64,000 nucleotides of DNA from the NCBI GenBank assembly GCA_900754795.1, contig CAAEEA010000081.1, positions 1-64,000 of the forward strand. Reading direction: 5' to 3'. Below, one piece after another: positions 19,203 to 27,791 of the stretch. The notes below the pieces were generated by a model, which saw nothing but the letters and a program-made list of their open reading frames with translations, was not told the DNA's origin and made no database searches. Positions within the stretch are counted from its first letter, which is position 1. The number at the start of each line of letters is the position of its first letter. This DNA comes from Clostridia bacterium (GTDB taxonomy: Bacteria; Bacillota; Clostridia; Peptostreptococcales; Anaerovoracaceae). The position numbers were made by a program, and so were the translations under genes.

Positions 19203-20099
19203 TTATCTTGCTTTTCTGCGGGCAGAATTAAGTACTATGTACACAGAAATCAGTATCACGATAGCTGCTGCAAGAATCAGATATTTTTGAGTTTCTCCGA
19301 CAGAATCTCCGGCAAAGTATATATTGCAGTCAAGAGCATCCCTCAGACCGTCCGTTACATGAGAAGGCACCCCGCAGCTTTCCATTTCACGGAAAACGCC
19401 TCTCATGGAATGTTCTCTTAGAAGCGATGTGGCATAAGTGCCGGGCAGATAGCTCATCGCCTTTTGCAGTCCCTCGTCAAAAGAAGCGATCGGCATGTAT
19501 GCTCCGCAGATAAATCCATAACCGGCGCTTATTATCGCGCCCACTGCCGAAATCTGCCCCTGCGTAGAAAGGAAAAAATTTATCACCGATGAAAGAGCCG
19601 TGCCGAAAAAAGAAAGCAATGCCACATCAATACAAATCAGCGTCACATCTTCTCCGGACATATACCAGCCCTCCAAATATACATAGCCAAAGCATACGGC
19701 CGTCGCGACATAACATATCAGCAATGTTGATATCAGCGTCGCGATATAATAACTCACGGACAGAACAGACGGTCTGACCGGAGATATTCGCAAATCTCTG
19801 ATACTTCCTCCTGCTTTATCCTGTACCATCAGAAAATTTGAGCAAAATGCCACAGTGACACATGAAACAGCAAGTATAGATGACATGAGCTGCGCTCCAA
19901 CCAGTCCGTCGATTAGGGAGCCGTCGATGTTCATCCCGGCCGGGATACTGCTGTTAAAAGAATCGCGGTAAACCCCTCCGAGAAAAGTTGCATAAAGCAC
20001 CAGCAGTATGGCCGGTGTAATCAGGGATGTAAAAAACATTCCCCTGTCTTTAAAAAACAATTTTATATTTCTTTTTATAAGTATCAGAAATGTTATCAT
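19203..20099 (-). CDS. ABC-2 type transporter permease
   Basis: A 298-residue membrane protein with an N-terminal helix (about 20-40), a large external loop and five further membrane segments, matching the ABC-2 permease fold used for drug, lipid or polysaccharide export. Its ATG overlaps the stop of the ATPase gene by four bases, so the two form one exporter. No substrate can be assigned from sequence. The ATPase gene precedes it in the operon. Confidence 0.88.
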   Translation of the reverse strand: MITFLILIKRNIKLFFKDRGMFFTSLITPAILLVLYATFLGGVYRDSFNSSIPAGMNIDGSLIDGLVGAQLMSSILAVSCVTVAFCSNFLMVQDKAGGSIRDLRISPVRPSVLSVSYYIATLISTLLICYVATAVCFGYVYLEGWYMSGEDVTLICIDVALLSFFGTALSSVINFFLSTQGQISAVGAIISAGYGFICGAYMPIASFDEGLQKAMSYLPGTYATSLLREHSMRGVFREMESCGVPSHVTDGLRDALDCNIYFAGDSVGETQKYLILAAAIVILISVYIVLNSARRKAR

Positions 20100-21010
20100 T
20101 TTTCAGAATCTCCTGTCAGTTTTTTCCCTGTCACAGCCAGGAATACGTCATCCATCTTTCCTTTTGTTATCTCATAATCACTGAACACATCAGGATGACT
20201 TACTATGAGTTCTGTCGCCATTCTCGTATTCGGCACCAAAATGCGGAATGCATCTTTAATAGGCATATATTGCAGTCCAAGCTTTTTTACAGACATCTCA
20301 CTGGTGCCGTATATCGTGATAAAGTCTCCTGTGTATTCGTTTTTAAGCTGCAAAGGCGTTCCTTCCGCAACAATCATGCCATTGTCAATTATAACGACAT
20401 GATCTGCTTCCGCCGCTTCTTCCATATAATGTGTAGTCAGAAAGACTGTTACGTTATCATTTTTTCTCAGATCGTATATAACATTCCATATGTTCTTTCG
20501 TGTCTGTGGATCCAGTCCCGTAGTCGGTTCGTCGAGTATCAATATTCTGGGTTTGTGAAGAAGAGCCCTTGCGATGTCTGTCCTCCTTCTTTGACCGCCG
20601 GAAAGCTTTGAAAGCGGTCGCTTTTTGAGCCTTTTAAAATCAAGAAGGTCTGACAGTTCATCAAATCGCTGCCTGAAAGCCCTGCCTGTTATCCCGTACA
20701 AAGCCGCTCTGCATTCAAGATTGTCATATACGCTCATGGCCGAGTCAAGTACTGAATTCTGAAAGACAACACCCAGTTCCTGCTTGATAGCAACAATGTC
20801 CTTATCTGCGTTCATTCCGTCAATGATCACGGTGCCGCTGTCTTTTGCAAGCTGACCGCACATAATATTAATAGTCGTGGATTTGCCGGCGCCGTTAATC
20901 CCAAGGAACGCAAAAAGTTCCCCTTCTTTCACTTTAAAGCTCAGATCATTTATCGCCTTTATCTTGCCAAAATTTTTGTTCAAGTTGCTGATTTCAATTA
21001 CGTTTTTCAT
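20096..21010 (-). CDS. ABC transporter ATP-binding protein (exporter type)
   Basis: A 304-residue ATPase with Walker A GINGAGKST, signature LSGGQRRR and Walker B ILILDEPTTGLDP, as in the drug-resistance/DrrA subfamily that works with ABC-2 permeases. The start is placed at 21010 (MKNVIEISNL), since the frame upstream to 21052 would overlap the upstream terminator hairpin and has no ribosome site. The C-terminal 90 residues form the extra domain usual in this subfamily. Confidence 0.9.
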   Translation of the reverse strand: MKNVIEISNLNKNFGKIKAINDLSFKVKEGELFAFLGINGAGKSTTINIMCGQLAKDSGTVIIDGMNADKDIVAIKQELGVVFQNSVLDSAMSVYDNLECRAALYGITGRAFRQRFDELSDLLDFKRLKKRPLSKLSGGQRRRTDIARALLHKPRILILDEPTTGLDPQTRKNIWNVIYDLRKNDNVTVFLTTHYMEEAAEADHVVIIDNGMIVAEGTPLQLKNEYTGDFITIYGTSEMSVKKLGLQYMPIKDAFRILVPNTRMATELIVSHPDVFSDYEITKGKMDDVFLAVTGKKLTGDSEK

Positions 21011-21058
21011 CTGATTCCCGATCTTTCCTTTTTTTAACCCATATCTATACATGCGGAA

Positions 21059-21089
21059 AACCGCGCATCATTATTCGCGAAGCGCGGTT
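21059..21089 (-). terminator. Terminator after the 5'-nucleotidase gene
   Basis: An 8-bp GC-rich stem (AACCGCGC with GCGCGGTT) and a 15-base loop, followed on the minus strand by a short T-run (GGTTTTCC). It separates the nucleotidase from the ABC exporter operon. Confidence 0.6.
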
Positions 21090-21114
21090 CCCAAATATTA
21101 TGTTTCGTCTGAAG

Positions 21115-23211
21115 CTATTCTTCTTCTGATCTTCTCCTCTGCTTTGCAGCAGCTGCTCCGCCGGCAATACCGGCAGCGGCGATCATGGCAAGTATCCAAA
21201 GTTCTGCCTGGCTGGCATCGCCTGTCTCGGTCATTTCTGACTCTTCTTTTTCTCCGCCTGATGCAGCAATGTCATCTTTCACTCCCGTTTGCATATCTTC
21301 AGCTGCATCATCAGCTCCGAGCGCTTCAATTACAACTCCTTTTTCAATAATCTGTCCGCAGGTCGGGCATGTAACATCTCCTGAATATCCGGCTTCTTCA
21401 TCAGTGGCCGCCACAGCACCCACCAGTTCTGCTTTCGCGACATCATGACTGCATTTTGCCACTATCCTCCCCTCGCCGTATACATTTTCATAAGGTGAGT
21501 TGTCGGCAGTAATCACAGGAAGCCCGCGCTCTTCATCTACAGGGAAAGATTCGATATAATTTGCCAGCACCATGTAGTCTTCCATTACATAGTCTACCAC
21601 ATTTACCGCTCCATCAAACATTGCAAATCCGTCGCCAAGATCTCTGAGAGTGTAGTTATATCCCGCAAGATTATATGCGGCGTCAAGATCCAGAGGTTGA
21701 TAAGATTTGCTCTCTTTGTCGTATATCATCACGTTTCTTACGCGATATTCTCCTGTAGGACCGCCGACCCATACACCTTTGTCATCTGCCTGCACAGTGG
21801 ATTCAATGTAAGGATTTATCTCATAGGTCAGGCCCGATACATGAAGGAATCCGCCTGATTCCGATTCCGGCATATCGGCTCTGTAGTCCTTGACTCCCCA
21901 TTCAAGTGCGTCAAGTATCTGCTGACCCGTTACAGTCTGAAGACAGGCCACATTACCGAATGTATGTATATCTTTGCATGAAAGATATGTGAGGTCGCCT
22001 GTGATCGCTCCGTTTCTGATACCGCCTCCGTTCATCACGGCAACATCAACGTCGAGATCCATCTCATCGAAAAGATAGTATAAGGCGTCCGCAGCAAAAT
22101 CACCTGTATTCGTCTCCTGACGGCGTACAAGACGGTTTCCGTTTTCATCGTAGTTATCGAACACCACTTCTGCACGTCCTATCACCTGTCCCAGTTCTGC
22201 GGTCAGTTCTTCTATCCATGCATCCTCAATGGCGGCAGTTTCAGCGTCTTCTACTCTTTCCTCAAAACCTGCAACCGGATTTCCGTCTGCGTCAACGCCC
22301 GACTCAGTCAGAAGCTCAGTACTGATGGCTCCGTCCGCTGATATCGTCATCTGACCTACCGCATCAAAATATGATCCGGTCTGTGTAAGAACAACTTCCT
22401 TTCCGGATCCGTCACTGACGATCTGATTTTCTATTACTGTGTGAGAATGGCCGTCAATGAAAGCATCAAGTCCGGTAGTGTTAGCTATGACGTCTGTCGA
22501 TCTCCATGGAGCTGAGCTCAGATCCACACCAAGATGTCCAAGAGCGATAACAACATCCGCTCCTTCGGCTCTGGCGCCGTCGATGGCTTTCTGTACATCA
22601 TCGTAGAGAGCCTGTCCGTCTGTTCCGCCTGATATGCCGTAGATATAATTGCCGTTTTCATCCTGGAAATACGCCGGCGTCGATTTTGTAAATGTTTCCG
22701 GCGTCGTTATTCCGATGAACGCTACCTTCATCCCGCCTCTTTCAAAAATCACGTAACTTTCCAGGACGTTATCTCCTCTGACACCGTCGTTTTCTTCGTA
22801 GAAATTGCAGGATACGTAAGGGAAGCTCCCGTTCTCGGTTATCTCAAGCGCTTTGAGCATCCCGTAATCAAATTCGTGATTTCCCATCGTAGCAAGATCA
22901 TAGCCGGCAGATTTCATCAGGTCTATGATCGTATCACCTTCATCCATGGAACCGTAAGCGGTTCCCTGAATATGGTCTCCGCAATCAACAAGCAGGGTAT
23001 TTTCGCCCAGCCCGTCTTTGAGAGCCGACAGCTTGGCATAGTTCCAGCCGGCTTCTTCATCTGTATCATTGTCAATATACGTATGGATATCATTAGTATA
23101 AAGTATTGTCACATCTTCTGTTTGAGCCATAACTGTCTGAGGTATCACAAGAGTCAGCAACATGCACAGCGCAATGGCTATACTTAGGATACGCTTTTTC
23201 TTGTTCTTCAT
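21115..23211 (-). CDS. Surface 5'-nucleotidase / 2',3'-cyclic phosphodiesterase
   Basis: A 698-residue secreted protein. An N-terminal signal peptide (about 1-29) precedes a metallophosphatase domain with YTNDIHT, DCGDHIQG and MGNHEFDYG, and a C-terminal 5'-nucleotidase domain with NGGGIRNG. After it comes a small C-H-C-C segment (CSHD ... CPTCG), then an acidic linker, a hydrophobic helix and an RRR tail. It would dephosphorylate extracellular nucleotides at the cell surface. The tail resembles a sortase signal (TGD before a hydrophobic helix) but lacks a clear LPxTG-type motif, so membrane anchoring is the safer reading. Monocistronic, with its own terminator. Confidence 0.9.
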   Translation of the reverse strand: MKNKKKRILSIAIALCMLLTLVIPQTVMAQTEDVTILYTNDIHTYIDNDTDEEAGWNYAKLSALKDGLGENTLLVDCGDHIQGTAYGSMDEGDTIIDLMKSAGYDLATMGNHEFDYGMLKALEITENGSFPYVSCNFYEENDGVRGDNVLESYVIFERGGMKVAFIGITTPETFTKSTPAYFQDENGNYIYGISGGTDGQALYDDVQKAIDGARAEGADVVIALGHLGVDLSSAPWRSTDVIANTTGLDAFIDGHSHTVIENQIVSDGSGKEVVLTQTGSYFDAVGQMTISADGAISTELLTESGVDADGNPVAGFEERVEDAETAAIEDAWIEELTAELGQVIGRAEVVFDNYDENGNRLVRRQETNTGDFAADALYYLFDEMDLDVDVAVMNGGGIRNGAITGDLTYLSCKDIHTFGNVACLQTVTGQQILDALEWGVKDYRADMPESESGGFLHVSGLTYEINPYIESTVQADDKGVWVGGPTGEYRVRNVMIYDKESKSYQPLDLDAAYNLAGYNYTLRDLGDGFAMFDGAVNVVDYVMEDYMVLANYIESFPVDEERGLPVITADNSPYENVYGEGRIVAKCSHDVAKAELVGAVAATDEEAGYSGDVTCPTCGQIIEKGVVIEALGADDAAEDMQTGVKDDIAASGGEKEESEMTETGDASQAELWILAMIAAAGIAGGAAAAKQRRRSEEE

Positions 23212-23313
23212 ATTTCTCTCCTTTCGTCTGTTGCCCGCATACGATGCGGTATCTTATATTTCAATGATACCTCAATAGTTTTAAACTGTCCTCAGCGGAA
23301 AGTAAAATATATA

Positions 23314-24087
23314 TTAACTTAATTCCTTTCGCATGGCGGAAAGGGCGTTCTTTTCAAGGCGGCTTACCTGCGCCTGAGAAATTCCTATTTCCTTTGCCAC
23401 TTCCATCTGCGTCTTGCCTTCAAAAAATCTGATGTTGAGAATATGTCTTTCTCTCGGAGTCAGTTTATCCATGGCCTCAGACAGTGAAATATTCTCTATC
23501 CATCTGGCGTCAGTATTTTTGCTGTCAGATACCTGATCCATCACATACACCGCGTCGCCGTCATCGTGGAAGACCGGTTCAAAAAGAGACACGGGCTCCT
23601 GTATGGACTCGAGCGCCGCCACCACCTCTTCGCGGCTGACTCCCATATACTGAGCTATCTCCCCTACAGACGGTTCCTTTTGCTTTTCTCCCGCAAGGAC
23701 TTCTCGCGCCTGAAGGGATTTATACGCAAGGTCTCTCATGGACCGCGATACCCTGATGGAATTATTGTCTCTGAGATATCTCCTCACTTCGCCAACTATC
23801 ATCGGCACCGCATATGTGGAAAATTTCACTCCGTGCTTCAGGTCAAAATTTTCCAGAGCCTTGATAAGGCCTATGCACCCCACCTGAAAAAGATCGTCCG
23901 GATTTTCACCCCTGTTGGCAAAACGCTGGATCACGCTGAGGACCAGCCTCAGATTGCCGTTAATGAATTTTTCTCTGACAGAAGTGTCACCGTTTTTTAT
24001 CCTTTCGAGCATCTCCGTCATTTCAGCCTCTTTGTAAAGAGGCAGTCTGGCAGTGTCAACACCGCAGATCTCAACTTTGTTTGCCAT
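23314..24087 (-). CDS. sigG: RNA polymerase sporulation sigma factor SigG
   Basis: A 257-residue sigma-70 family protein with region 2 (DLFQVGCIGLIKALENFD), region 3 and region 4 (MEVAKEIGISQAQVSRLEKNAL). The N-terminus MANKVEICGVDTARLPLY is typical of sigma-G, the late forespore factor. Gene order spoIIGA-sigE-sigG is conserved in spore-forming Firmicutes. The start ATG follows GGATGGG. An 83-base gap separates it from sigE. Confidence 0.94.
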   Translation of the reverse strand: MANKVEICGVDTARLPLYKEAEMTEMLERIKNGDTSVREKFINGNLRLVLSVIQRFANRGENPDDLFQVGCIGLIKALENFDLKHGVKFSTYAVPMIVGEVRRYLRDNNSIRVSRSMRDLAYKSLQAREVLAGEKQKEPSVGEIAQYMGVSREEVVAALESIQEPVSLFEPVFHDDGDAVYVMDQVSDSKNTDARWIENISLSEAMDKLTPRERHILNIRFFEGKTQMEVAKEIGISQAQVSRLEKNALSAMRKELS

Positions 24088-24170
24088 AATACATACCCAT
24101 CCTGTTCACATTATTTTATTTTAGTTATGTACTATGGCGGCCTGTGTTATGTGTGTCAAAGTGTGGGAAA

Positions 24171-24899
24171 TCAGCCGAGTTTTTTTATTTCCTTTTGCAG
24201 TCTTGATATTATGCGCTTTTCAAGGCGCGATATGTATGACTGGGATATTCCCATTCTGTCGGCGACTTCTTTCTGAGTCATTTCCCGTCCGTTCCTGAGT
24301 CCAAACCTCATTTCCATAAGTTCTTTTTCTCTCGGCTCCAGTTTCTTCATGGCGCCGTACAGCAGTTTGCGGTTAACTTCGTCTTCAAGTCTGTGATACA
24401 CCACGTCGCTGTCGGTACCGAGTATATCCGAGAGAAGGAGCTCATTGCCGTCCCAGTCGACGTTGAGAGGCTCATCAAGGCTGACCTCGCTTTTAAGCCT
24501 GGCTGTCCTGCGCAGATGCATCAGTATTTCGTTTTCGATGCACCGTGAAGCATAGGTGGCCAGCTTTATGTTTTTTTCCGGTTTAAAAGTATTGACGGCT
24601 TTGATCAGTCCTATCGTGCCTATAGATATCAGATCCTCAACATTGACTCCGGCGTTTTCAAATTTCTTTGAAATGTACACGACAAGGCGAAGATTACGCT
24701 CTATGAGTATGGCCCTCGCCTCTTTGCTCCCTCCCGCGTATTCTTTTAACAGTTCCGCTTCTTCCCCTCGTGTGAGCGGAGGCGGCAGAACATCGTTTCC
24801 TCCTATGTAAAAAAGAGTTCCGGCTCTTAATGCCTCTTTTATCTTCCATATCAGTCTAAGGCTTTCCCCAAGGCCTCTTGCCATCAGCTCTTTATACAT
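24171..24899 (-). CDS. sigE: RNA polymerase sporulation sigma factor SigE precursor
   Basis: A 242-residue sigma factor. The N-terminal roughly 25-30 residues before the conserved core are the pro-sequence removed by SpoIIGA to activate mother-cell transcription. Core motifs are [17 protein letters not shown] (region 2) and [20 protein letters not shown] (region 4). Its ATG overlaps the spoIIGA stop (TAATG), so synthesis of the pro-factor and its protease is coupled. Confidence 0.95.
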   Translation of the reverse strand: MYKELMARGLGESLRLIWKIKEALRAGTLFYIGGNDVLPPPLTRGEEAELLKEYAGGSKEARAILIERNLRLVVYISKKFENAGVNVEDLISIGTIGLIKAVNTFKPEKNIKLATYASRCIENEILMHLRRTARLKSEVSLDEPLNVDWDGNELLLSDILGTDSDVVYHRLEDEVNRKLLYGAMKKLEPREKELMEMRFGLRNGREMTQKEVADRMGISQSYISRLEKRIISRLQKEIKKLG

Positions 24900-25708
24900 T
24901 ACGAAAAAAGTCCCCTTTCTAAAAAATCTCTGTTCAAAAGTACCTCGAAATCTCTGAAATCACCGCGGTAAAACGCTACGCAGGCATTCTCCACAGATAT
25001 GCCTTCAAATACCACTCTGTCTGTTCTGATTCCCTCAAGGCTGCCCTTATCTGTACCTACCGCCCGGTAAGGTATGACTCTGTATCTTGACGGCAGATCT
25101 TTCGCGCGGAAAGGCAGCCTGCCGGCTCCCCTCTCATCTATGAGAATCACAGGACTGCCGCTGAGCGGTTCTCTCAGGCTGTTTCCCGAATCCACAAAGG
25201 CGCTGAAATAATAGCTCTTGCCTTCGATCACAAGGCGCGCCTGTCCTCTGACAGCCATATCGCTTCCGCGCTTTCTGATCAGTCTTACAAACCAGTACGT
25301 TATGCCAAAAGCGACCGCCGCCGCGCACATGAGCCATGAATAAGTAACCGCGTCCATGTATATCGTCCCCTGATGAGTAACAGCAGGCTGCTCTTTCCAC
25401 AGAGTCACGGCCATCACGATTCCGCCGGACAGAAAAGTCAGTACAAGAAACAGTGTTCCTGTTATGACGATATTCTTTCGGCCAAAGGCGACCGCCGCGC
25501 ACACGGCCGCGGCGCAAATCCTGACGATTGCCGAAAGAGGCCAGTCAATCGGTACAAATATCAGAAACGCTTCAGCCCCGCATATCGCCGCTGCCGCCGC
25601 CAGCCTGAGCTTAACCGGAGTCTTTCCTGTAAGCCTGCCTGTAAGGGTGAGCAGAATCAGTCCGACTATGAAATTTTCAAGGAAAAGATATTCACCGTAG
25701 ATGACCAT
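24899..25708 (-). CDS. spoIIGA: Sigma-E processing peptidase SpoIIGA
   Basis: A 269-residue protein: five N-terminal membrane segments (within about residues 1-150) and a C-terminal aspartic-protease-like domain containing FVDSGNSL, the active-site Asp region. It cleaves pro-sigma-E in response to a forespore signal. The start is placed at [13 protein letters not shown] (25708), the usual family N-terminus, with GGAG ten bases upstream; the longer frame to 25768 would run through the promoter. A spoIIG-type wide-spacer promoter lies just upstream. Confidence 0.92.
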   Translation of the reverse strand: MVIYGEYLFLENFIVGLILLTLTGRLTGKTPVKLRLAAAAAICGAEAFLIFVPIDWPLSAIVRICAAAVCAAVAFGRKNIVITGTLFLVLTFLSGGIVMAVTLWKEQPAVTHQGTIYMDAVTYSWLMCAAAVAFGITYWFVRLIRKRGSDMAVRGQARLVIEGKSYYFSAFVDSGNSLREPLSGSPVILIDERGAGRLPFRAKDLPSRYRVIPYRAVGTDKGSLEGIRTDRVVFEGISVENACVAFYRGDFRDFEVLLNRDFLERGLFS

Positions 25709-25735
25709 AACGCGCTCCATCCCATCCGTATGACA

Positions 25736-25768
25736 ATGATACACCTGCGGTCTCGTGAAATTTGTCAA
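25736..25768 (-). promoter_or_regulatory. spoIIG-type promoter with wide spacer
   Basis: Minus-strand TTGACA (25763-25768) and TATCAT (25736-25741) are 21 bases apart, or 22 if the -10 is read one base later. In Bacillus subtilis spoIIG the same unusual 22-base spacing makes the promoter dependent on phosphorylated Spo0A. The TTTGACAAA sequence overlapping the -35 is a partial 0A-box match. Confidence 0.6.
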
Positions 25769-25785
25769 AGGCTGTCGCCCGCAAA

Positions 25786-25817
25786 AAATAAAAAACCGGC
25801 AGAAATCAATCTGCCGG
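25786..25817 (-). terminator. Terminator of the infC-rpmI-rplT operon
   Basis: A 7-bp CCGGCAG/CTGCCGG stem with an 8-base loop, followed on the minus strand by TTTTTTATTTTTT. It lies 13 bases after the rplT stop and upstream of the spoIIGA promoter. Confidence 0.85.
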
Positions 25818-25830
25818 AAAACATGCCGGT

Positions 25831-26190
25831 TTATTTAGACGCGGCTTTTTTAGCTGTCTCGCAGAGAGCCGCGAATCCCGCCTCGTCGTGGATAGCCATC
25901 TCTGAAAGCATCTTGCGGTTGATCTGGATACCCGCCTTCTTCAGACCGTCCATCAGTCTGCTGTAACTGAGCCCGTTCATTCTCGCGCCTGCGTTTATAC
26001 GGGCAATCCACATCTGTCTGTACTGTCTCTTTTTAAGTTTTCTGCCTACATACGCAGATCTGAGAGCTCTCATAACGGCCGGGTTAGCCGCTCTGAATAC
26101 TTTGCTCTTTGCTCCGTAGAAACCCTTAGCCTGTTTTAATATTTTTTTATGTCTCTTATGGGCGTTAACGCCTTTTTTTACTCTTGCCAT
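25831..26190 (-). CDS. rplT: 50S ribosomal protein L20
   Basis: A 119-residue basic protein with the L20 family pattern: [20 protein letters not shown] at the start and [20 protein letters not shown] near the middle. L20 binds 23S rRNA early in assembly. In Firmicutes it also represses its own operon by acting on the infC leader, which is present upstream here. Last gene of the infC-rpmI-rplT operon. Confidence 0.98.
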   Translation of the reverse strand: MARVKKGVNAHKRHKKILKQAKGFYGAKSKVFRAANPAVMRALRSAYVGRKLKKRQYRQMWIARINAGARMNGLSYSRLMDGLKKAGIQINRKMLSEMAIHDEAGFAALCETAKKAASK

Positions 26191-26213
26191 TTATCTTACC
26201 TCCTGTACCTCGA

Positions 26214-26414
26214 TTATTTCGCCATGGATCTGAGCATTCTCTTCAGATCCGCGCTTGTTAAAGTAGTAGCTTTTCTCAGGCCTCTCTTTCTCTTGGCCGC
26301 TTTTTTAGTAAGAATATGGCTCTTATATGCCTTATTTCTCTTAACTTTACCGCTTCCGGTAAGTTTCATTCTCTTACATGCCCCTCTGTGGGATTTCATC
26401 TTATTCTTTGCCAT
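26214..26414 (-). CDS. rpmI: 50S ribosomal protein L35
   Basis: A 66-residue basic protein beginning [20 protein letters not shown], diagnostic of L35. It lies 23 bases before rplT and 61 bases after infC. The ATG follows AAGGAGG. Confidence 0.98.
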   Translation of the reverse strand: MAKNKMKSHRGACKRMKLTGSGKVKRNKAYKSHILTKKAAKRKRGLRKATTLTSADLKRMLRSMAK

Positions 26415-26475
26415 GATGATTTACTCCTCCTTATGTGAAATGATTTTACATGATCGCGGCATTTTCGCGCCGCTG

Positions 26476-26991
26476 TTATTTGTCGTGTTTTGGGCCTAAA
26501 AACATGGTCAGGTTGCGTCCTTCAAAAACAGGCTTCTTTTCAATTACGCCCACTTCTGAAACCGCTTCGGCGAAAGCGTTCATAACGTCCATGCCTTTTG
26601 CCACGTAGTCTCTTTCTCTGCCCCTGAAGCGAAGGCCTACTTTTACCTTGTCGCCGTCAGCGAGAAATTTGGCCGCGGTCTTTGCTTTCACCTGGATATC
26701 GTGAGCCTCTATGAAGGTGGAAAGTCTTATCTCTTTTACCTGAGTTGTCTTTTGCTTTTTCTTTGCTTCTTTTTCTTTTTTCTGAAGCTCATAACGGTAT
26801 TTGCCGTAGTCGAGGATCTTGCATACAGCCGGTTTGGCATTCGGCGATATGTTTACCAGATCCAGTTTTTTTTCGTTTGCCAGTTCCATGGCCTTTTCGA
26901 TTGGCATGACGCCCAGCATCGTACCGTCTGTGTCAATAAGTCTTACTTCTTTGTCACGAATTTCTTCGTTGATGAGATTTTCCCTGCTAAT
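26476..26991 (-). CDS. infC: Translation initiation factor IF-3, ATT start
   Basis: A 171-residue IF-3: N-terminal domain (SRENLINEEIRDKEVRLID), linker with KKKQKTTQVKEIRLS and C-terminal domain ending FLGPKHDK. It binds the 30S subunit and rejects wrong start codons. No ATG, GTG or TTG fits the family N-terminus. ATT at 26989-26991 lies nine bases after GGGAGGT and gives the normal length. ATT/AUU starts on infC are a known device by which IF-3 limits its own translation. The frame upstream to 27036 lacks a ribosome site and would run into the leader terminator. Confidence 0.95.
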   Translation of the reverse strand: MSRENLINEEIRDKEVRLIDTDGTMLGVMPIEKAMELANEKKLDLVNISPNAKPAVCKILDYGKYRYELQKKEKEAKKKQKTTQVKEIRLSTFIEAHDIQVKAKTAAKFLADGDKVKVGLRFRGRERDYVAKGMDVMNAFAEAVSEVGVIEKKPVFEGRNLTMFLGPKHDK

Positions 26992-27018
26992 GGTATTTAC
27001 ACCTCCCAAAAATTGCCG

Positions 27019-27048
27019 AAAAAAAGGCGGACACACGAAGTATCCGCC
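27019..27048 (-). terminator. Leader attenuator of infC (probable L20 leader)
   Basis: Between the promoter and the infC ribosome site lies GGCGGA-(11 bases)-TCCGCC followed by seven T on the minus strand, a textbook terminator inside the leader. The upstream part of the leader (27050-27120) can form alternative GC-rich pairings. This matches L20-responsive attenuation of infC-rpmI-rplT operons in Firmicutes. Confidence 0.8.
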
Positions 27049-27146
27049 AAATAAACGCCCATCAGCGCGTTTTCTCTGTTATTTACCTGTTCCGGCGCTC
27101 TGACCGGGCAGGTGAGAAGCGGATAACTTCTACTTCATACTCAAAT

Positions 27147-27175
27147 AAGATACCACATATCGTGTATGGTGTCAA
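27147..27175 (-). promoter_or_regulatory. Promoter of infC-rpmI-rplT
   Basis: Minus-strand TTGACA (27170-27175) and TATCTT (27147-27152) with a 17-base spacer. The predicted transcript start near 27140 gives a leader of about 150 bases, long enough for the attenuator. Confidence 0.75.
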
Positions 27176-27215
27176 GACCAAAAATTCAGTAACTGCCCCG
27201 TATATTTTCGATCCG

Positions 27216-27791
27216 TCATATCTGAAGCTCCAGATATTTTTTTCCGTTATCTTCCAGCCTCGCGCAGTTTTCAAAAGCCGTATCAAGATCTTTGCCGCAT
27301 GTTATCATTCCGTGGTTTGACATGACTGCCCCGTATCCGTCCCCGACGGCAGAGGCGGTATTTTTCATAAGCTTTTTTGTGCCCGGAAGGGCATAACCTG
27401 CCAGGGGTATCACGTCGCCGAAGATTTCCCGGTATTCTTCAATGACCGGCATATCTTTATGAGCCGCCGCGAAAACGCTGCAATATTTTGAGTGAGTGTG
27501 AATCACCGCTCCTATGTCTCCCCGTTTCTTGTAGATAGCCGCGTGAAGGCCTTTTTCGGAAGTCGGCTTTTTATCTCCCTCATATTCGAGATTATCTATG
27601 CTGACTTTTACCATATCTTCCGGCGTCAGCCTGAGATAGTCAAGACCTGACGGAGTTGTCAGCATATATTTTTCATCAAGGCGAACGGAGATGTTTCCCC
27701 AGGTACCCTGAACAAGACCTTTTTCTACCAGCGCTTTCCCGCATTCTACAAGCGCGAGGCGCAGTGATGTTTCGTCTTTTACCGCTGCCAT
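27216..27791 (-). CDS. Class II aldolase/adducin family protein
   Basis: A 191-residue aldolase of the fuculose-1-phosphate aldolase fold. The zinc-site histidines are visible in VIHTHSKYCSVFA (HTH near residue 97) and in SNHGMITCG, and the catalytic Glu region in SEKGLHAAIYKKR. It would cleave a phosphorylated sugar or related compound to dihydroxyacetone phosphate and an aldehyde. Last gene of the operon that also encodes a divergent paralog, an FGGY kinase and an aminotransferase. Coupled to the paralog upstream (no gap). The stop codon lies within a small inverted repeat without a T-run. Confidence 0.87.
   Translation of the reverse strand: MAAVKDETSLRLALVECGKALVEKGLVQGTWGNISVRLDEKYMLTTPSGLDYLRLTPEDMVKVSIDNLEYEGDKKPTSEKGLHAAIYKKRGDIGAVIHTHSKYCSVFAAAHKDMPVIEEYREIFGDVIPLAGYALPGTKKLMKNTASAVGDGYGAVMSNHGMITCGKDLDTAFENCARLEDNGKKYLELQI

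Noticed and set aside
21115..21250. Sortase (LPxTG) anchor on the 5'-nucleotidase
   Set aside because: The sequence before the last helix is MTETGDAS, which lacks the Leu/Pro or Asn/Pro start of a real sorting motif.
23100..23211. A riboswitch or leader upstream of the 5'-nucleotidase or other genes
   Set aside because: Checked the larger intergenic gaps for purine, TPP, T-box or similar cores; only the infC leader had a supported structure.
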